Of a stretch of 44,406 nucleotides of DNA, positions 1 through 8,004 are shown piece by piece. The notes beneath the pieces are model-generated. The model ran no database searches. It saw only the letters and a program-made list of their open reading frames with translations, and was not told the DNA's origin. Source of the stretch: Nocardiopsis prasina DSM 43845 (GTDB taxonomy: Bacteria; Actinomycetota; Actinomycetes; Streptosporangiales; Streptosporangiaceae); contig NZ_ANAE01000194.1 of the NCBI RefSeq assembly GCF_000341265.1, positions 28,867 through 73,272 on the forward strand, read 5' to 3'. Every line of letters starts with the position of its first letter. The stretch's first letter is position 1. The translations under genes were made by a program, and so were the position numbers.

Positions 1-1570
1 GCCGTACGCGCGCCTGCCCGAGGACACCCCGCCCCCGACCCCCGGTACCGCCTTCCGGGCACCGGCGCCGGAAGGGGGAGGGGACGACACCCCGGACGAG
101 CCCGAGGAGCTGCCGAGCAACACGGTCCGGCTGCTGCCCGGCGCCCGGAACCGGCCGCCTTCAGGCCCGTGGCAGGAGGAGCGCCGTCCCCAGCGACCCC
201 AGCGCCTCGGAGGTCCGGCGGGCGAGGAGAGGGACCCGCTGGCCCCGCGCAGGACGCCCGGCGACTCCGACGTCCCCGAGCCCGAACAGCTGCCGCCGCT
301 GGAGGCCGAGCGCCCCGAACCCGCGGAACAGGAGCGCCCGGGTCCGTCGCCCTGGGCCGCCGGTCCCGGTCCCCTACCGCCCTCGCCGCCCGGCGCCGGG
401 CAGGACCCCGGGTTCGCTGGTGCGGGTCGCACGGAGAACGCGGGCATCCAGAACCCCTGGGGCCTGCCCGGGCTCGGGGCGGCCTCCGTGGAACGCGCGG
501 AGCCGCTGCCGGAACGCCCCGCGCCGCCCGCGTCCCTGACCGGCCCCCGCGACACCGGCCCCGGCAGCGGGCTGGGACCCGGCCCCAACCCCTGGAGCGG
601 GAGCCAGGCGCCGGCCCGACCGCCCGCGCCCCACACCGACCAGGGGGAGACCTCCGACTCCCTCAGCGCGGCCACCCTCGTCCGCAACCGGCGCTACGGC
701 CCCAGCAGCGGCTGGCGCAAGGCCGTGCACAACGCCAGCCTCGGCCTGATCAACCCGGGGGAGTCGCCCAAGGTGCTGCGTGAACGCGAGCTGGTCGCCC
801 GCGCCTGCACCCCGGTCGCGTCCGGGCACCACAGGGTGGCGGTCCTCAGCCTCAAGGGCGGCGTCGGCAAGACCACCACCACGGTCGCCCTGGGCGCCAC
901 CCTGGCCTCCCTGCGCGGGGACCGGGTCCTCGCCGTGGACGCCAACCCCGACCGCGGCACGCTCTCGGACAAGGTGCGCCTGGAGACCGCGGCCACCATC
1001 CGGGACCTGCTCAACGAACGCCACCTGGTGTCGCGCTACGCCGACATCCGCGGCTTCACCTCCCAGGCGCCCAGCCGACTGGAGATCCTCGCCTCCGACC
1101 GCGACCCGGCGGTCTCCGAGGCGTTCAGCGACGCCGACTACCGCGAGGTGGCCCGGATCGTCGAGCACTTCTACTCCATCTGCATCACCGACTGCGGCAC
1201 CGGACTCCTGCACGCCGCGATGCGCGGGGTGCTCGGCCTGGCCGACCAGGTGGTGCTGGTCAGCTCGGCCTCCGTGGACGGCGCGCGCAGCGCCAGCGCC
1301 ACCCTCGACTGGCTGGACGCGCACGGCCACGGAGACCTCGTACGCGGCGCCGCCGTGGTGCTGTCCATGGTCCGCTCCAACAGCAAGAGCAGCGTGGACC
1401 TCAACCGACTGGAGGACCACTTCGCGGGACGCTGCCGGTCCGTCGTGCGCGTGCCCTGGGACGGACACCTGGAAGAGGGAGCCGAGGTCGACCTGGAACA
1501 GCTCGCCCCCGCGACCAGGGACGCGTACCTGCAACTGGCGGCGAGCGTGGGGGAGGCCTTCGCACGCTGA
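1..1570 (+). CDS. MinD/ParA-like ATPase with Pro-rich N-terminal region (5' partial)
   Basis: The frame is open from base 2, so the start lies upstream of the window. The first 220 or so visible residues are Pro/Glu/Gly-rich low complexity. They lead into a basic linker and a deviant Walker A motif, KGGVGKTT (nt 854-877), with a following VDANPDRGTLSD segment typical of MinD/ParA ATPases. The architecture, a disordered Pro-rich head on a MinD-like ATPase, is that of actinobacterial EspI-like proteins associated with type VII (ESX) secretion. The ESX association is family knowledge; no ESX gene is visible in the window. The gene ends at TGA 1568-1570, 78 bases before a universal stress gene, so the transcript may or may not continue. 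A chromosome-partitioning ParA is less likely because no ParB lies nearby and the head is unusual for ParA. Confidence 0.85.
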   Translation, partial: PYARLPEDTPPPTPGTAFRAPAPEGGGDDTPDEPEELPSNTVRLLPGARNRPPSGPWQEERRPQRPQRLGGPAGEERDPLAPRRTPGDSDVPEPEQLPPLEAERPEPAEQERPGPSPWAAGPGPLPPSPPGAGQDPGFAGAGRTENAGIQNPWGLPGLGAASVERAEPLPERPAPPASLTGPRDTGPGSGLGPGPNPWSGSQAPARPPAPHTDQGETSDSLSAATLVRNRRYGPSSGWRKAVHNASLGLINPGESPKVLRERELVARACTPVASGHHRVAVLSLKGGVGKTTTTVALGATLASLRGDRVLAVDANPDRGTLSDKVRLETAATIRDLLNERHLVSRYADIRGFTSQAPSRLEILASDRDPAVSEAFSDADYREVARIVEHFYSICITDCGTGLLHAAMRGVLGLADQVVLVSSASVDGARSASATLDWLDAHGHGDLVRGAAVVLSMVRSNSKSSVDLNRLEDHFAGRCRSVVRVPWDGHLEEGAEVDLEQLAPATRDAYLQLAASVGEAFAR

Positions 1571-1648
1571 CGGGAGACGCGCGGGCCCTCCCTCGCGGGT
1601 TTCCCGCCGACCGGTCCCGACAATGAACAGTGAGGGGAAGAGGTGGAC

Positions 1649-2566
1649 ATGAACGCACAGGAACGCCCGCCAGCGGTCATTGCGGGGGTGGACGGCTCAC
1701 CCATCGCCCGCGCGGCGCTGGCCTGGGCGACCGACACCGCCGCCAGATACGGGCGACAGCTCAGGATCGTGCACGGCCTCGGCCTGCCGACGGTGACGGG
1801 GACCTTCGTCGACTCCGCGACGGAGCGGTACGAAGCCGGGGAGGCTGCCCGGGAGGCCGGGCACGCGCTGCTCGCCGAGAGCGCCGAGTACGCCCGGAGC
1901 GCCCGACCCGACCTGGACGTGGCCACCGCGCTCTCCCCGGAGGAGGCCCCGGCGGTCCTGCTCAACGAGGCCCGACACGGCGACGTCATCGTCGTCGGTT
2001 CCCGAGGGCTGGGCGCGGTTCGGGCGATCATGCTCGGCTCGGTGAGCCAGCACACCTCCTCCCACGCCCCCTGCCCGGTGGTGGTCGTCCCGGAACCGGC
2101 CCCGGAGCGCCCGCGGAACACGGTGGTGGTCGGGGTGGACGGCTCGGAGTCCTCACGCCGGGCGCTGCGCTTCGCCCTGGAGCACGCGCTGGCCACGGAC
2201 GCCGAGGTCGTGGTGGTCAACAGCTGGGAGGTGCCGCTCCCGGAGGATCCGGACTCTCTCTCGGCCGACACCCAGTCACTGCACGAGGAGATGTTCGACC
2301 GCCAGTCCGAGGAGGTGGTCGCCGGGGTGCTGGCGGAGGTGATCGACGACCGGACCCAGGCAGTGGAGATCAGCGCCGTGCGGATGCAGGCCGACCCGGT
2401 GGACGCCCTCCTCGAGGCCGGTGGGCGGGCCGACCTCATCGTGGTGGGCTCCCGTGGGCGCGGAGGTGTGCGGGGCCTGGTCATGGGCTCCACCAGCCAG
2501 GGGGTGCTGAGCCGGGCGCGCGGCCCCGTGGCGGTGCTGCCGCCGCACTCCGACGAGGAGGACTGA
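1649..2566 (+). CDS. Universal stress protein, two tandem Usp domains
   Basis: The protein has two UspA domains in a row. Each begins with a V-G-V/A-D-G-S strand and ends with the ATP-binding signature GSRG-L/R-G followed by GS-x-SQ. Both halves keep this signature, so both probably bind ATP, as in the mycobacterial Rv2005c/Rv2623 type; members act as cytosolic stress or dormancy proteins. I place the start at ATG 1649, five bases after AAGAGG. An in-frame GTG two codons upstream (1643), preceded by GAGGGGA, is an equally possible start. The next gene is a clear paralogue in the same orientation, so this is a tandem duplication. The 97-base gap between them allows a separate promoter. Confidence 0.93.
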   Translation: MNAQERPPAVIAGVDGSPIARAALAWATDTAARYGRQLRIVHGLGLPTVTGTFVDSATERYEAGEAAREAGHALLAESAEYARSARPDLDVATALSPEEAPAVLLNEARHGDVIVVGSRGLGAVRAIMLGSVSQHTSSHAPCPVVVVPEPAPERPRNTVVVGVDGSESSRRALRFALEHALATDAEVVVVNSWEVPLPEDPDSLSADTQSLHEEMFDRQSEEVVAGVLAEVIDDRTQAVEISAVRMQADPVDALLEAGGRADLIVVGSRGRGGVRGLVMGSTSQGVLSRARGPVAVLPPHSDEED

Positions 2567-2663
2567 CACAGACGGGCCCGTTTTCCCTGTGCCGTTCACG
2601 TGTGTTCGTGCTGGACTCGGTGATGATGATGGGTAGAGGGAGAACTCGTCTCAAGGGGGAACC

Positions 2664-3596
2664 ATGTCAGGCGAACGACAACGTCCCAGCAGGGTGGTTG
2701 TGGGCGCGGACGGATCGGACCACTCGCGGGCGGCCCTCGAATGGGCGGCGGCCGAGGCCGCGCGCCGGGACGTCGAGCTGCACGTCGTGTACGCACTCGG
2801 GATGCCACTGATCGTGTCCGCCTACGGGGGACCGACCCGCTTCGAGCCTTCCGACGAGATCTCGGGGCAGGCCACCACGATCCTCTCTGAGGCCATCGAC
2901 CTGGTCCGCAAGGAACACCCGTCCGTGAGGGTGGAGACGTTCACGGCTCTGGAGGAACCGCCGTTGGCGTTGATCCGGGACAGCCACCCGCACGACCTCA
3001 TCGTGCTGGGTACCCGCGGCCTCGGGGCGTTCGCCTCGATGTTCGTGGGCTCCGTGAGCGTCCGGGTGTCCGCGCAGGCCCCGTGCCCCGTCGTGGTGGT
3101 CCCCTCCGGGCCCAAGGGGAAGCCCGCGACCACGAAGCTGGACCGGATCGTCGTGGGTGTCGACGGGTCGAACCCCTCCCGGCGCGCCCTCGGCCTCGCC
3201 GTGAACCTGGCGGCCGAGACCGACGGTGAGCTGGTCGTGGTCAACAGCTGGGAGGTCCCCTACCCGTACGACCCGATCGCGATGACGGCGGCGGGCCACC
3301 AGCCGCAGGAGAACATCTTCGAGAGGCAGTCCGAGGAGCTCGTCGCCGAGCTGCTGGCCGAGGCCATGGACGAGCAGCGCGAGGACGTGAACATCGAGGT
3401 CACCGTGGTGCGGACCCAGTCAGGGCCCGTCGACGCGATCCTGGAGGCCGCCGAGGGGGCCGACGCCATCGTCGTGGGGTCCCGTGGCCGCGGCACCATC
3501 CGAGGTTTGCTCCTGGGCTCGGTGAGCCAGGGCGTGCTGCACCACGCGAAGATCCCCGTGGTGGTGCTGCCCAAGCACGCCGACGAGGAGAACTAG
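2664..3596 (+). CDS. Universal stress protein, two tandem Usp domains (paralogue)
   Basis: This 310-residue protein has the same two-domain UspA layout as its upstream neighbour. It has an N-terminal VVVGADGSDHSRAAL and mid-protein VVGVDGSNPSRRAL, each followed by GTRGLG or GSRGRG and GSVS ATP-site loops. The ATG at 2664 follows a strong AAGGGGGA ribosome site. Shared stretches such as the NSWEVP block and the C-terminal VLP-K/P-H-ADEE ending show recent common descent with the first copy. It is likely an ATP-binding cytosolic stress protein. A GC-rich hairpin just after the stop codon closes the transcript. Confidence 0.94.
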   Translation: MSGERQRPSRVVVGADGSDHSRAALEWAAAEAARRDVELHVVYALGMPLIVSAYGGPTRFEPSDEISGQATTILSEAIDLVRKEHPSVRVETFTALEEPPLALIRDSHPHDLIVLGTRGLGAFASMFVGSVSVRVSAQAPCPVVVVPSGPKGKPATTKLDRIVVGVDGSNPSRRALGLAVNLAAETDGELVVVNSWEVPYPYDPIAMTAAGHQPQENIFERQSEELVAELLAEAMDEQREDVNIEVTVVRTQSGPVDAILEAAEGADAIVVGSRGRGTIRGLLLGSVSQGVLHHAKIPVVVLPKHADEEN

Positions 3597-3600
3597 CGAA

Positions 3601-3622
3601 GGGGCGGCCCGAGGACCGCCCC
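3601..3622. terminator. Bidirectional hairpin terminator
   Basis: GGGGCGG and CCGCCCC form a 7-bp stem around an 8-base loop. It sits exactly between the stop of the USP gene (3596) and the stop of the convergent small membrane gene (3627), so it can end both transcripts. There is no U-tract, as is usual in actinobacteria. Confidence 0.7.
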
Positions 3623-3626
3623 GTGC

Positions 3627-3836
3627 CTAGCTCCCCAGCTCCGACCTGCTGCGGGATCCGCCGCTGGCCAGGACCCAGACGCCGCTCACCACGAACGGCG
3701 CCAGGACGAAGAAGTAGACGGTCCACGACCCTCCGAGGGTGGGGACCAGCACCGCCAGGGCGCCGGCCGCGAAGACGATCCCGAGGGTGATCCACAGGAC
3801 CTTCTGTCTCCAGGGGGCTTTTCCGATCGTCCTCAC
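3627..3836 (-). CDS. Small two-TM membrane protein, unknown function
   Basis: The 69-residue product has two hydrophobic segments, VLWITLGIVFAAGALAVLVP and WTVYFFVLAPFVVSGVWVLA. They are separated by a short loop and flanked by basic residues at the N-terminus and a Ser/Arg-rich tail. I place the start at GTG 3836 because GGAAG lies seven bases upstream. A longer form starting at GTG 3881 (84 residues) is open but has a poorly spaced ribosome site. I do not recognise a family. A second small two-TM gene lies upstream on the same strand, which suggests small membrane accessory proteins near the stress genes; the role is unknown. Confidence 0.6.
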   Translation of the reverse strand: MRTIGKAPWRQKVLWITLGIVFAAGALAVLVPTLGGSWTVYFFVLAPFVVSGVWVLASGGSRSRSELGS

Positions 3837-4131
3837 CTCGAACTTCCGTGGATGGCTGCGGACCAGTGTCGAACCGGTCACTCTCCGGCATACCGAACCA
3901 GAAGCGCGTCAAACCCCCAGTGGCGATCTGTCGACAAAGCGACAGGTCCCAGCCGCGACCATCGGGTGCTCGATCGCTCGCTTCCCTCAGGCCTTCCGGT
4001 GTGAGCCTGTTCGAGGGGTCTTCGGAGGGTCGTCGTGCCGGAAGCGGTGCATGTAGCCGACGCCCGTCACCGTGAAGCAAGGACCGCGCTGACAGCCGTC
4101 CGCCTCGGCAGGACTTCCCGATGCCCTCCCG
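3837..4131. other. Intergenic region without a recognised gene
   Basis: These 295 bases separate two small minus-strand membrane genes. Base composition is less extreme than in the genes, and no frame has convincing codon usage. It presumably holds the promoter of the downstream small gene. I see no strong repeat. Confidence 0.5.
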
Positions 4132-4344
4132 TCATCGTTCGTCCGTCTCCCGCGCTTCCGGGGCTATCGCTCTCTTGACGACCAGGGGAGCGCCGGTACC
4201 GCACACGACACCGACGATCGTTCCAATGACCCACGGTGGTGGGGAGAACATCCAGCCGATCAGGACGCCGATGGTGACAGCCACCGCCACGAGAAGCGCC
4301 ATCGAAGCTCCCGGCGAGGTGAGCCAGCGGGGGAGATCGGTCAT
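4132..4344 (-). CDS. Small two-TM membrane protein, unknown function
   Basis: The 70-residue product has two clear membrane helices, MALLVAVAVTIGVLIGWMF and VIGTIVGVVCGTGAPLVV. They are separated by a short SPPP turn, with a charged tail ending ARETDER. The ATG at 4344 is preceded by AAGGA at good spacing. No family is recognised. It resembles many short hairpin membrane proteins of filamentous actinobacteria. It is monocistronic as far as can be seen. Confidence 0.65.
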   Translation of the reverse strand: MTDLPRWLTSPGASMALLVAVAVTIGVLIGWMFSPPPWVIGTIVGVVCGTGAPLVVKRAIAPEARETDER

Positions 4345-4471
4345 CTGAGTCCTTGGGGACCGGGGGCGGCCGCTACTCCGGGTTTACCGCGCCCGAAACC
4401 GGTCAAACGCGGACCAGGTCGGCGGCAGGTCTGACCAGCTGAGCACCTGGGGCTCTGGAACTAGGAACGAC

Positions 4472-4518
4472 GAAGGCCGGTGGCCCTGGTCCCGCGCGGA
4501 CCCGGATCACCGGCCTTC
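4472..4518 (-). terminator. Terminator of tRNA-Ser
   Basis: GAAGGCCGGTG (4472-4482) pairs with CACCGGCCTTC (4508-4518), an 11-bp perfect stem with a 25-base loop. It begins eight bases past the 3' end of the tRNA on the minus strand. Confidence 0.75.
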
Positions 4519-4525
4519 TCTTCTG

Positions 4526-4614
4526 CGGAGGGTATGGGATTTGAACCCATGAAGCCCCGTCAAGGACTTGGTGCTTTTCAAGAGCACTGCACTCGGCCGC
4601 TATGCGAACCCTCC
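4526..4614 (-). tRNA. tRNA-Ser(UGA)
   Basis: The 89-base minus-strand gene folds as a class II tRNA. The acceptor is GGAGGGT with ACCCTCC and discriminator G. The D arm contains AGCGGCCGAGTG. The anticodon stem GTGCT/AGCAC holds loop CTTGAAA, giving anticodon UGA. A long variable arm is present, and the T arm ATGGG/CCCAT has loop TTCAAAT. The 3' CCA is not encoded (GCAG follows). The long variable arm confirms serine identity. Confidence 0.97.
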
Positions 4615-4706
4615 TTGGGAGAGGAGTCCTCTCCGCCAGACATGGTAGCCCACGGCGGGGGCGGCTTCGCGGGAGTATTCGGGCTTGGTTGGGGGTGGCG
4701 CTCTCG

Positions 4707-4724
4707 GGTTACTCGTGAGTAACC
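4707..4724. promoter_or_regulatory. Palindromic operator upstream of the thioesterase gene
   Basis: GGTTACTC and GAGTAACC form 8-bp arms around a two-base centre. The site ends eight bases before the thioesterase ATG (4733). The form is that of a TetR-family dimer site. It could repress the thioesterase and also lies in the upstream region of the divergent tRNA-Ser. The regulator is not identifiable from this window. Confidence 0.6.
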
Positions 4725-4732
4725 TTGGGGGT

Positions 4733-5200
4733 ATGCAGAAAATGGACGCCGAGACGGCGGAGATGGTCAAGTCCGGGTTCCTGGCCTCGGTTCCCTTCGC
4801 GCGCACGCTGGGCGTGACCTTCAGCGACCTCGACTACGGGCGCGCCACCATGCGGCTGCCCGACAACGCCGACCACCACAACCACGTGGGCGGCCCGCAC
4901 GCGGGCGCCATGTTCACGCTGGCCGAGTCTGCCTCGGGTGCCATCGTGATCGGCACCTTCGGTGACCAGCTGGAGCGCGCGGTCCCGCTGGCCGTCAGCG
5001 CCGAGATCCGCTACCTCAAGCTCGCCATGGGCGACGTGACCGCCGAGGCCACGCTGGGCCGCTCGCGGGACGAGGTCCTCGCCGAACTGGACGAGGGCAA
5101 GCGTCCCGAGTTCCCGGTGGAGATCGAACTGCGCACGGACGACGGCACCGTCACGGGCCGGATGACCGTGGTGTGGACCCTGCGTCCGAACCGGAAGTAG
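4733..5200 (+). CDS. PaaI/DUF4442-type hotdog thioesterase
   Basis: The 155-residue protein has the hotdog-fold pattern. A long helix region is preceded by HHNHVGGPHAGAMFTLAES, in which the N-H-x-G-x-x-HAG-A segment matches the substrate-binding turn and catalytic region of PaaI-like or DUF4442 acyl-CoA thioesterases. The C-terminal strands end GRMTVVWTLRPNRK. It likely hydrolyses acyl-CoA esters in the cytosol; the substrate is unknown. I choose ATG 4733 (MQKMDAE), which follows a G-rich segment. A longer upstream frame exists but would read through the palindromic operator. The operator suggests control by a fatty-acid- or CoA-sensing repressor, which is an inference. Confidence 0.82.
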   Translation: MQKMDAETAEMVKSGFLASVPFARTLGVTFSDLDYGRATMRLPDNADHHNHVGGPHAGAMFTLAESASGAIVIGTFGDQLERAVPLAVSAEIRYLKLAMGDVTAEATLGRSRDEVLAELDEGKRPEFPVEIELRTDDGTVTGRMTVVWTLRPNRK

Positions 5201-5261
5201 CCATCCGTCGAGTGTCGGTGCCGCTGGGTACGTTGGCCGCAAGCAACGACCGGGAGGCGCA

Positions 5262-6395
5262 GTGAGAGTACGTGTGGACCGCGACGCGTTCGCGGAGGCG
5301 GTCGCGTGGACCGCCAGGGCCCTGCCGACCCGGCACGCGGTCCCCGTGCTCGCCGGGATGCGCCTGGAGGTCGCGCCGGACGGCAGTGCCCTGCACATGT
5401 CCGGCTTCGACTACGAGGTCTCCACCCGGGCCTCCGTGGAGGTCCTCTCGGAGGAGACCGGCGCCGCGTTGGTGCCCGGGAGACTGTTGGCCGAGATCGT
5501 CAACAACCTTCCCTCGGGCACGGTGCGCCTTGAGACCGACGGGGCCAGATTGCTGGTCAGCGCCGGTGCGGCCAGGTTCACCCTGATCACCATGCCGCTG
5601 GAGGACTACCCGAGCCTGCCCGGGATGCCCGGGCGGATCGGCTCCGTGCCCGCCGACGCGTTCACCGCGGCGGTTCGCCAGGTCACCCCGGCGGCGAGTC
5701 GGGACGACACCCTGCCGATGCTCACCGGTGCCTACCTGGACTTCACCGGCGACCAGCTGAGTGTCGTGGCCACCGACCGCTACCGCATCGCGGTGCGTGA
5801 ACTCTGGTGGCGGCCGGAGGACGCCGAGGTCGACGCCGCCGCACTGGTGCCCGCGCGCACCCTGGCCAACACGGTCCGGGGTCTGATCAACCAGAGCAAC
5901 GTGGACATCGCCCTGTCCACCGGGGCCGGTCCCGCCGAGGGCATGGTCGGGTTCGAGAACGGTGAGCGCCGGACCACCACCCGGTTGATCGACAGCGACT
6001 TCGTCAAGTACGCCTCCTGGTTCCCCACCGACTTCGCCGCGCGGGCCGAGGTGCCCGTCGCGCCGCTGCTGGAGGCGGTCAAGCGGGTCGCGTTGGTGGC
6101 GGACCGAAACACGCCGCTGCGGCTCGCCTTCACTGAGCGTGAGGTCGTACTCGAGGCGGGTTCGGGTGACGACGCCCAGGCCGTGGAGGCCCTGGAGGTC
6201 GGCTTCGAGGGGGACCCGATCCGGCTGGCCTTCCGGCCCGACTACCTGACGGACGGGCTCAACGGGGTGGAGACCGACACCGCCCACCTGCACCTCACCG
6301 AGCCGACCAAACCCGCGGTGTTCACGGATGTTCCGGCCAAGGAGGGCGAGAGTCCCGCTTTCCGCTACCTGGTACAACCGCTTCGGGTTAGTTGA
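5262..6395 (+). CDS. DNA polymerase III beta subunit (sliding clamp) paralogue
   Basis: The 377-residue product covers the full three-domain beta-clamp length. It starts with RVRVDRDAFAEAVAWTARALPTR, the usual clamp N-terminus. It contains PSLP-G and VATDRYR motifs, the latter being the strongly conserved clamp signature. The C-terminus, AFRYLVQPLRVS, mirrors the peptide-binding pocket end (Y-x-x-x-P-x-R) of DnaN. GTG 5262 follows CGGGAGG. The gene is not next to dnaA, recF or gyrB, so it is probably a second clamp rather than the housekeeping dnaN; many actinomycetes carry such paralogues. A cluster of DnaA boxes follows directly. Whether it replaces or competes with the main clamp cannot be judged here. 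Confidence 0.88.
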   Translation: MRVRVDRDAFAEAVAWTARALPTRHAVPVLAGMRLEVAPDGSALHMSGFDYEVSTRASVEVLSEETGAALVPGRLLAEIVNNLPSGTVRLETDGARLLVSAGAARFTLITMPLEDYPSLPGMPGRIGSVPADAFTAAVRQVTPAASRDDTLPMLTGAYLDFTGDQLSVVATDRYRIAVRELWWRPEDAEVDAAALVPARTLANTVRGLINQSNVDIALSTGAGPAEGMVGFENGERRTTTRLIDSDFVKYASWFPTDFAARAEVPVAPLLEAVKRVALVADRNTPLRLAFTEREVVLEAGSGDDAQAVEALEVGFEGDPIRLAFRPDYLTDGLNGVETDTAHLHLTEPTKPAVFTDVPAKEGESPAFRYLVQPLRVS

Positions 6396-6422
6396 CCAGG
6401 GGTTTTGGTGTTCTTGGGAAAG

Positions 6423-6593
6423 TTCTCCACAGGACTGTCCACAGGTTATCCACAGGCTGCTCCCCCAGCCTGTGGATAACCCCGGGTGATCGGCCCCCTC
6501 CGGGGCCTGAACGGCCTCTTGAATCGGCTCGTATTTCCTATGTGACATGGGAAAACGGTGAGCCTGTGGATTCTCTGCACACCCTGTGGATAA
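6423..6593. promoter_or_regulatory. Cluster of DnaA boxes with a 16-bp inverted repeat
   Basis: Three perfect TTATCCACA boxes occur at 6446-6454 (+), 6471-6479 (-) and 6585-6593 (-). Degenerate boxes are TTCTCCACA 6423-6431, CTGTCCACA 6435-6443 and GAATCCACA 6565-6573 (-). Two perfect boxes lie head to head inside a perfect inverted repeat, GGTTATCCACAGGCTG (6444-6459) and CAGCCTGTGGATAACC (6466-6481), with a 6-base loop. That hairpin can also terminate the clamp transcript. The 212-base region separates two convergent genes. It could be a DnaA-titration site or an origin relic; the main oriC normally lies between dnaA and the housekeeping dnaN. Confidence 0.7.
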
Positions 6594-6607
6594 CTCGGGG
6601 TGAGGAG

Positions 6608-7444
6608 CTATTCGCCCTCGGCCAGAGAGGACGTCCGTCCGCTGGTCACCGGGGTGTCCAGACCCAGCTCTGCCTGGCGTCCGCGCCGGTAGCCGGCGCG
6701 GTATCCGGCGGCGCTGTGGGTGCGCTCGGGGCGGTGTTTACGCAACTGTGGGAATTGCTTGTGGAACTCTTCGTTCACCCGGTTCACGTCGTCCCGCAGA
6801 ACCAACTCCGCACCACGCACTGAACCGTTCTCGCCGTCACCCTCAGTGACGCCTGGTTCTCCGTCGTGAGCGGCCATTTCCTGGAGTCGCGCCCGGAACT
6901 CGCGAATGCGTTCGGCCACCGCCTGGCCGTAGGCGCGAACGAACGACCGGTAGTAGCGCTTGCGCTCGGTCTCCAGTTCGGAGCGGGTGTAGTTGCGGAG
7001 TTCCCGGATGTCGGCCACGTGCGAGGAACTCATGAACCTGGCCGAGGCCTCCATCTGCATGGAGATCGACGGCATCAGCATCCGCAGCGCGTCCAGGGCG
7101 CTGACCGTCCCCACCAGGATGATGGTCCGTTCGGTGTTCTCGGAGTTGTTCCCGCGCACCGCCGACTGGCACCCGTAGGCGGCGGCGATGTCGGCGAGGG
7201 CTCTGACCCGGGCCTTGCCGTGACCCCCCACCCCCGGGACCGTGTAGTCCATGCGGCTGATCGCGTCCGGTTCCTCGCCCCTCTCGGCGCGGGCCTCGGC
7301 CTCGGCGATCGCGTGGCGGGTCATCAGCTCGGCGGCCTTGGCGGTGAACGCCTGGCTCTCGGCATCAGTGACCGCGGGGTCCTCCGCCATGCGAAGGAGC
7401 CCGCGGACCCGCTCGACCATCTTCTGACGAGCAGCTTCAGTCAT
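6608..7444 (-). CDS. DUF2786 domain protein
   Basis: The 278-residue protein opens with the DUF2786 signature, a helix pair of the form KMVERVRGLLRMAEDPAVTDAESQAF followed by A-x-E-L-M-x-RHAIAEAEA. A mixed middle region follows, with LADIAAAYGC and ILVGT strands, then a long charged helical stretch near residues 150-190. The C-terminus is basic and ends with YRAGYRRGRQAELG. The function of DUF2786 proteins is unknown; they are common in actinobacteria and also occur in phages. ATG 7444 is used. The gene converges on the sliding-clamp paralogue across the DnaA-box cluster, so a link to DNA metabolism is possible but unproven. Confidence 0.8.
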   Translation of the reverse strand: MTEAARQKMVERVRGLLRMAEDPAVTDAESQAFTAKAAELMTRHAIAEAEARAERGEEPDAISRMDYTVPGVGGHGKARVRALADIAAAYGCQSAVRGNNSENTERTIILVGTVSALDALRMLMPSISMQMEASARFMSSSHVADIRELRNYTRSELETERKRYYRSFVRAYGQAVAERIREFRARLQEMAAHDGEPGVTEGDGENGSVRGAELVLRDDVNRVNEEFHKQFPQLRKHRPERTHSAAGYRAGYRRGRQAELGLDTPVTSGRTSSLAEGE

Positions 7445-7566
7445 CGGCGCCGGTTGTCTCCCGTAGGTGAGGTGTGGTCCATCCGCTCCTTGGCGGAAAA
7501 CATCGAGCCTAGGCCCTTCTGTTCCCCTCCACCATCACGGCGGCGCCGAACGACCCCGGTGTGCGC

Positions 7567-8004
7567 CTACTTCTTGTCGCCCGCGACCATGGCCACGACG
7601 CCGATGATGAGCCACAGGGCCAGCCCCACACCGAGACCCGCCCAGAGCCCGCCGAACAGGCCGCCGATGATGGCGAAGTCGGTGATCACGGACACGATGT
7701 AGCTCACCACGGCGGTGGCGCCACCGCCGAGGATCGCCGGGGCGCTCGCGTAGCGGAACGGATAGGCGGCGGCCCAGCGGCGGCCGCGGCGGTCGCCCTT
7801 CTTGCTCAGCACGCCGCCGACCCCGCCGATCAGGGCGAAGAAGAAGATTCCGGTGGTCACGGCGGCCGGGATGCCGGCCAGTCCGAAGTTGGCGAGGAAG
7901 GAGAGGGCACCGGCCACGGTGCCGCCAACGACGGACGCCCCCCACGGCCAGATCATCGTCGCCGAGGCGACGGGAGTGAATGCGTTACCGCGCTCCAGCG
8001 TCAT
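7567..8004 (-). CDS. Multi-pass membrane protein, unknown function
   Basis: The 145-residue product contains four hydrophobic segments: around ASVVGGTVAGALSFLANFG, IPAAVTTGIFFFALIGGVGG, ILGGGATAVVSYIVSVIT and GLWAGLGVGLALWLIIGVVAMVA. A basic KKGDRRGRRW loop lies between the second and third. I place the start at ATG 8004 because CTGGAG precedes it at eight bases. The longer frame starting at 8157 adds 51 residues with no hydrophobic or conserved character. The closing AGDKK is a typical cytoplasmic tail. No family is recognised. It runs toward the DUF2786 gene with a 122-base gap. Confidence 0.65.
   Translation of the reverse strand: MTLERGNAFTPVASATMIWPWGASVVGGTVAGALSFLANFGLAGIPAAVTTGIFFFALIGGVGGVLSKKGDRRGRRWAAAYPFRYASAPAILGGGATAVVSYIVSVITDFAIIGGLFGGLWAGLGVGLALWLIIGVVAMVAGDKK

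Noticed and set aside
374-1534. Long minus-strand frame opposite the MinD-like gene
   Set aside because: Antisense shadow from high GC: Gly/Val/Arg-rich translation with no motif.
5151-6548. 465-codon minus frame opposite the sliding clamp
   Set aside because: Antisense shadow; the clamp motifs are intact on the plus strand and the frame crosses the DnaA boxes.
6396-6607. The chromosomal oriC
   Set aside because: dnaA and other origin genes are absent, the boxes are few compared with actinobacterial origins, and the region is only 212 bases. Kept as a DnaA-box cluster.
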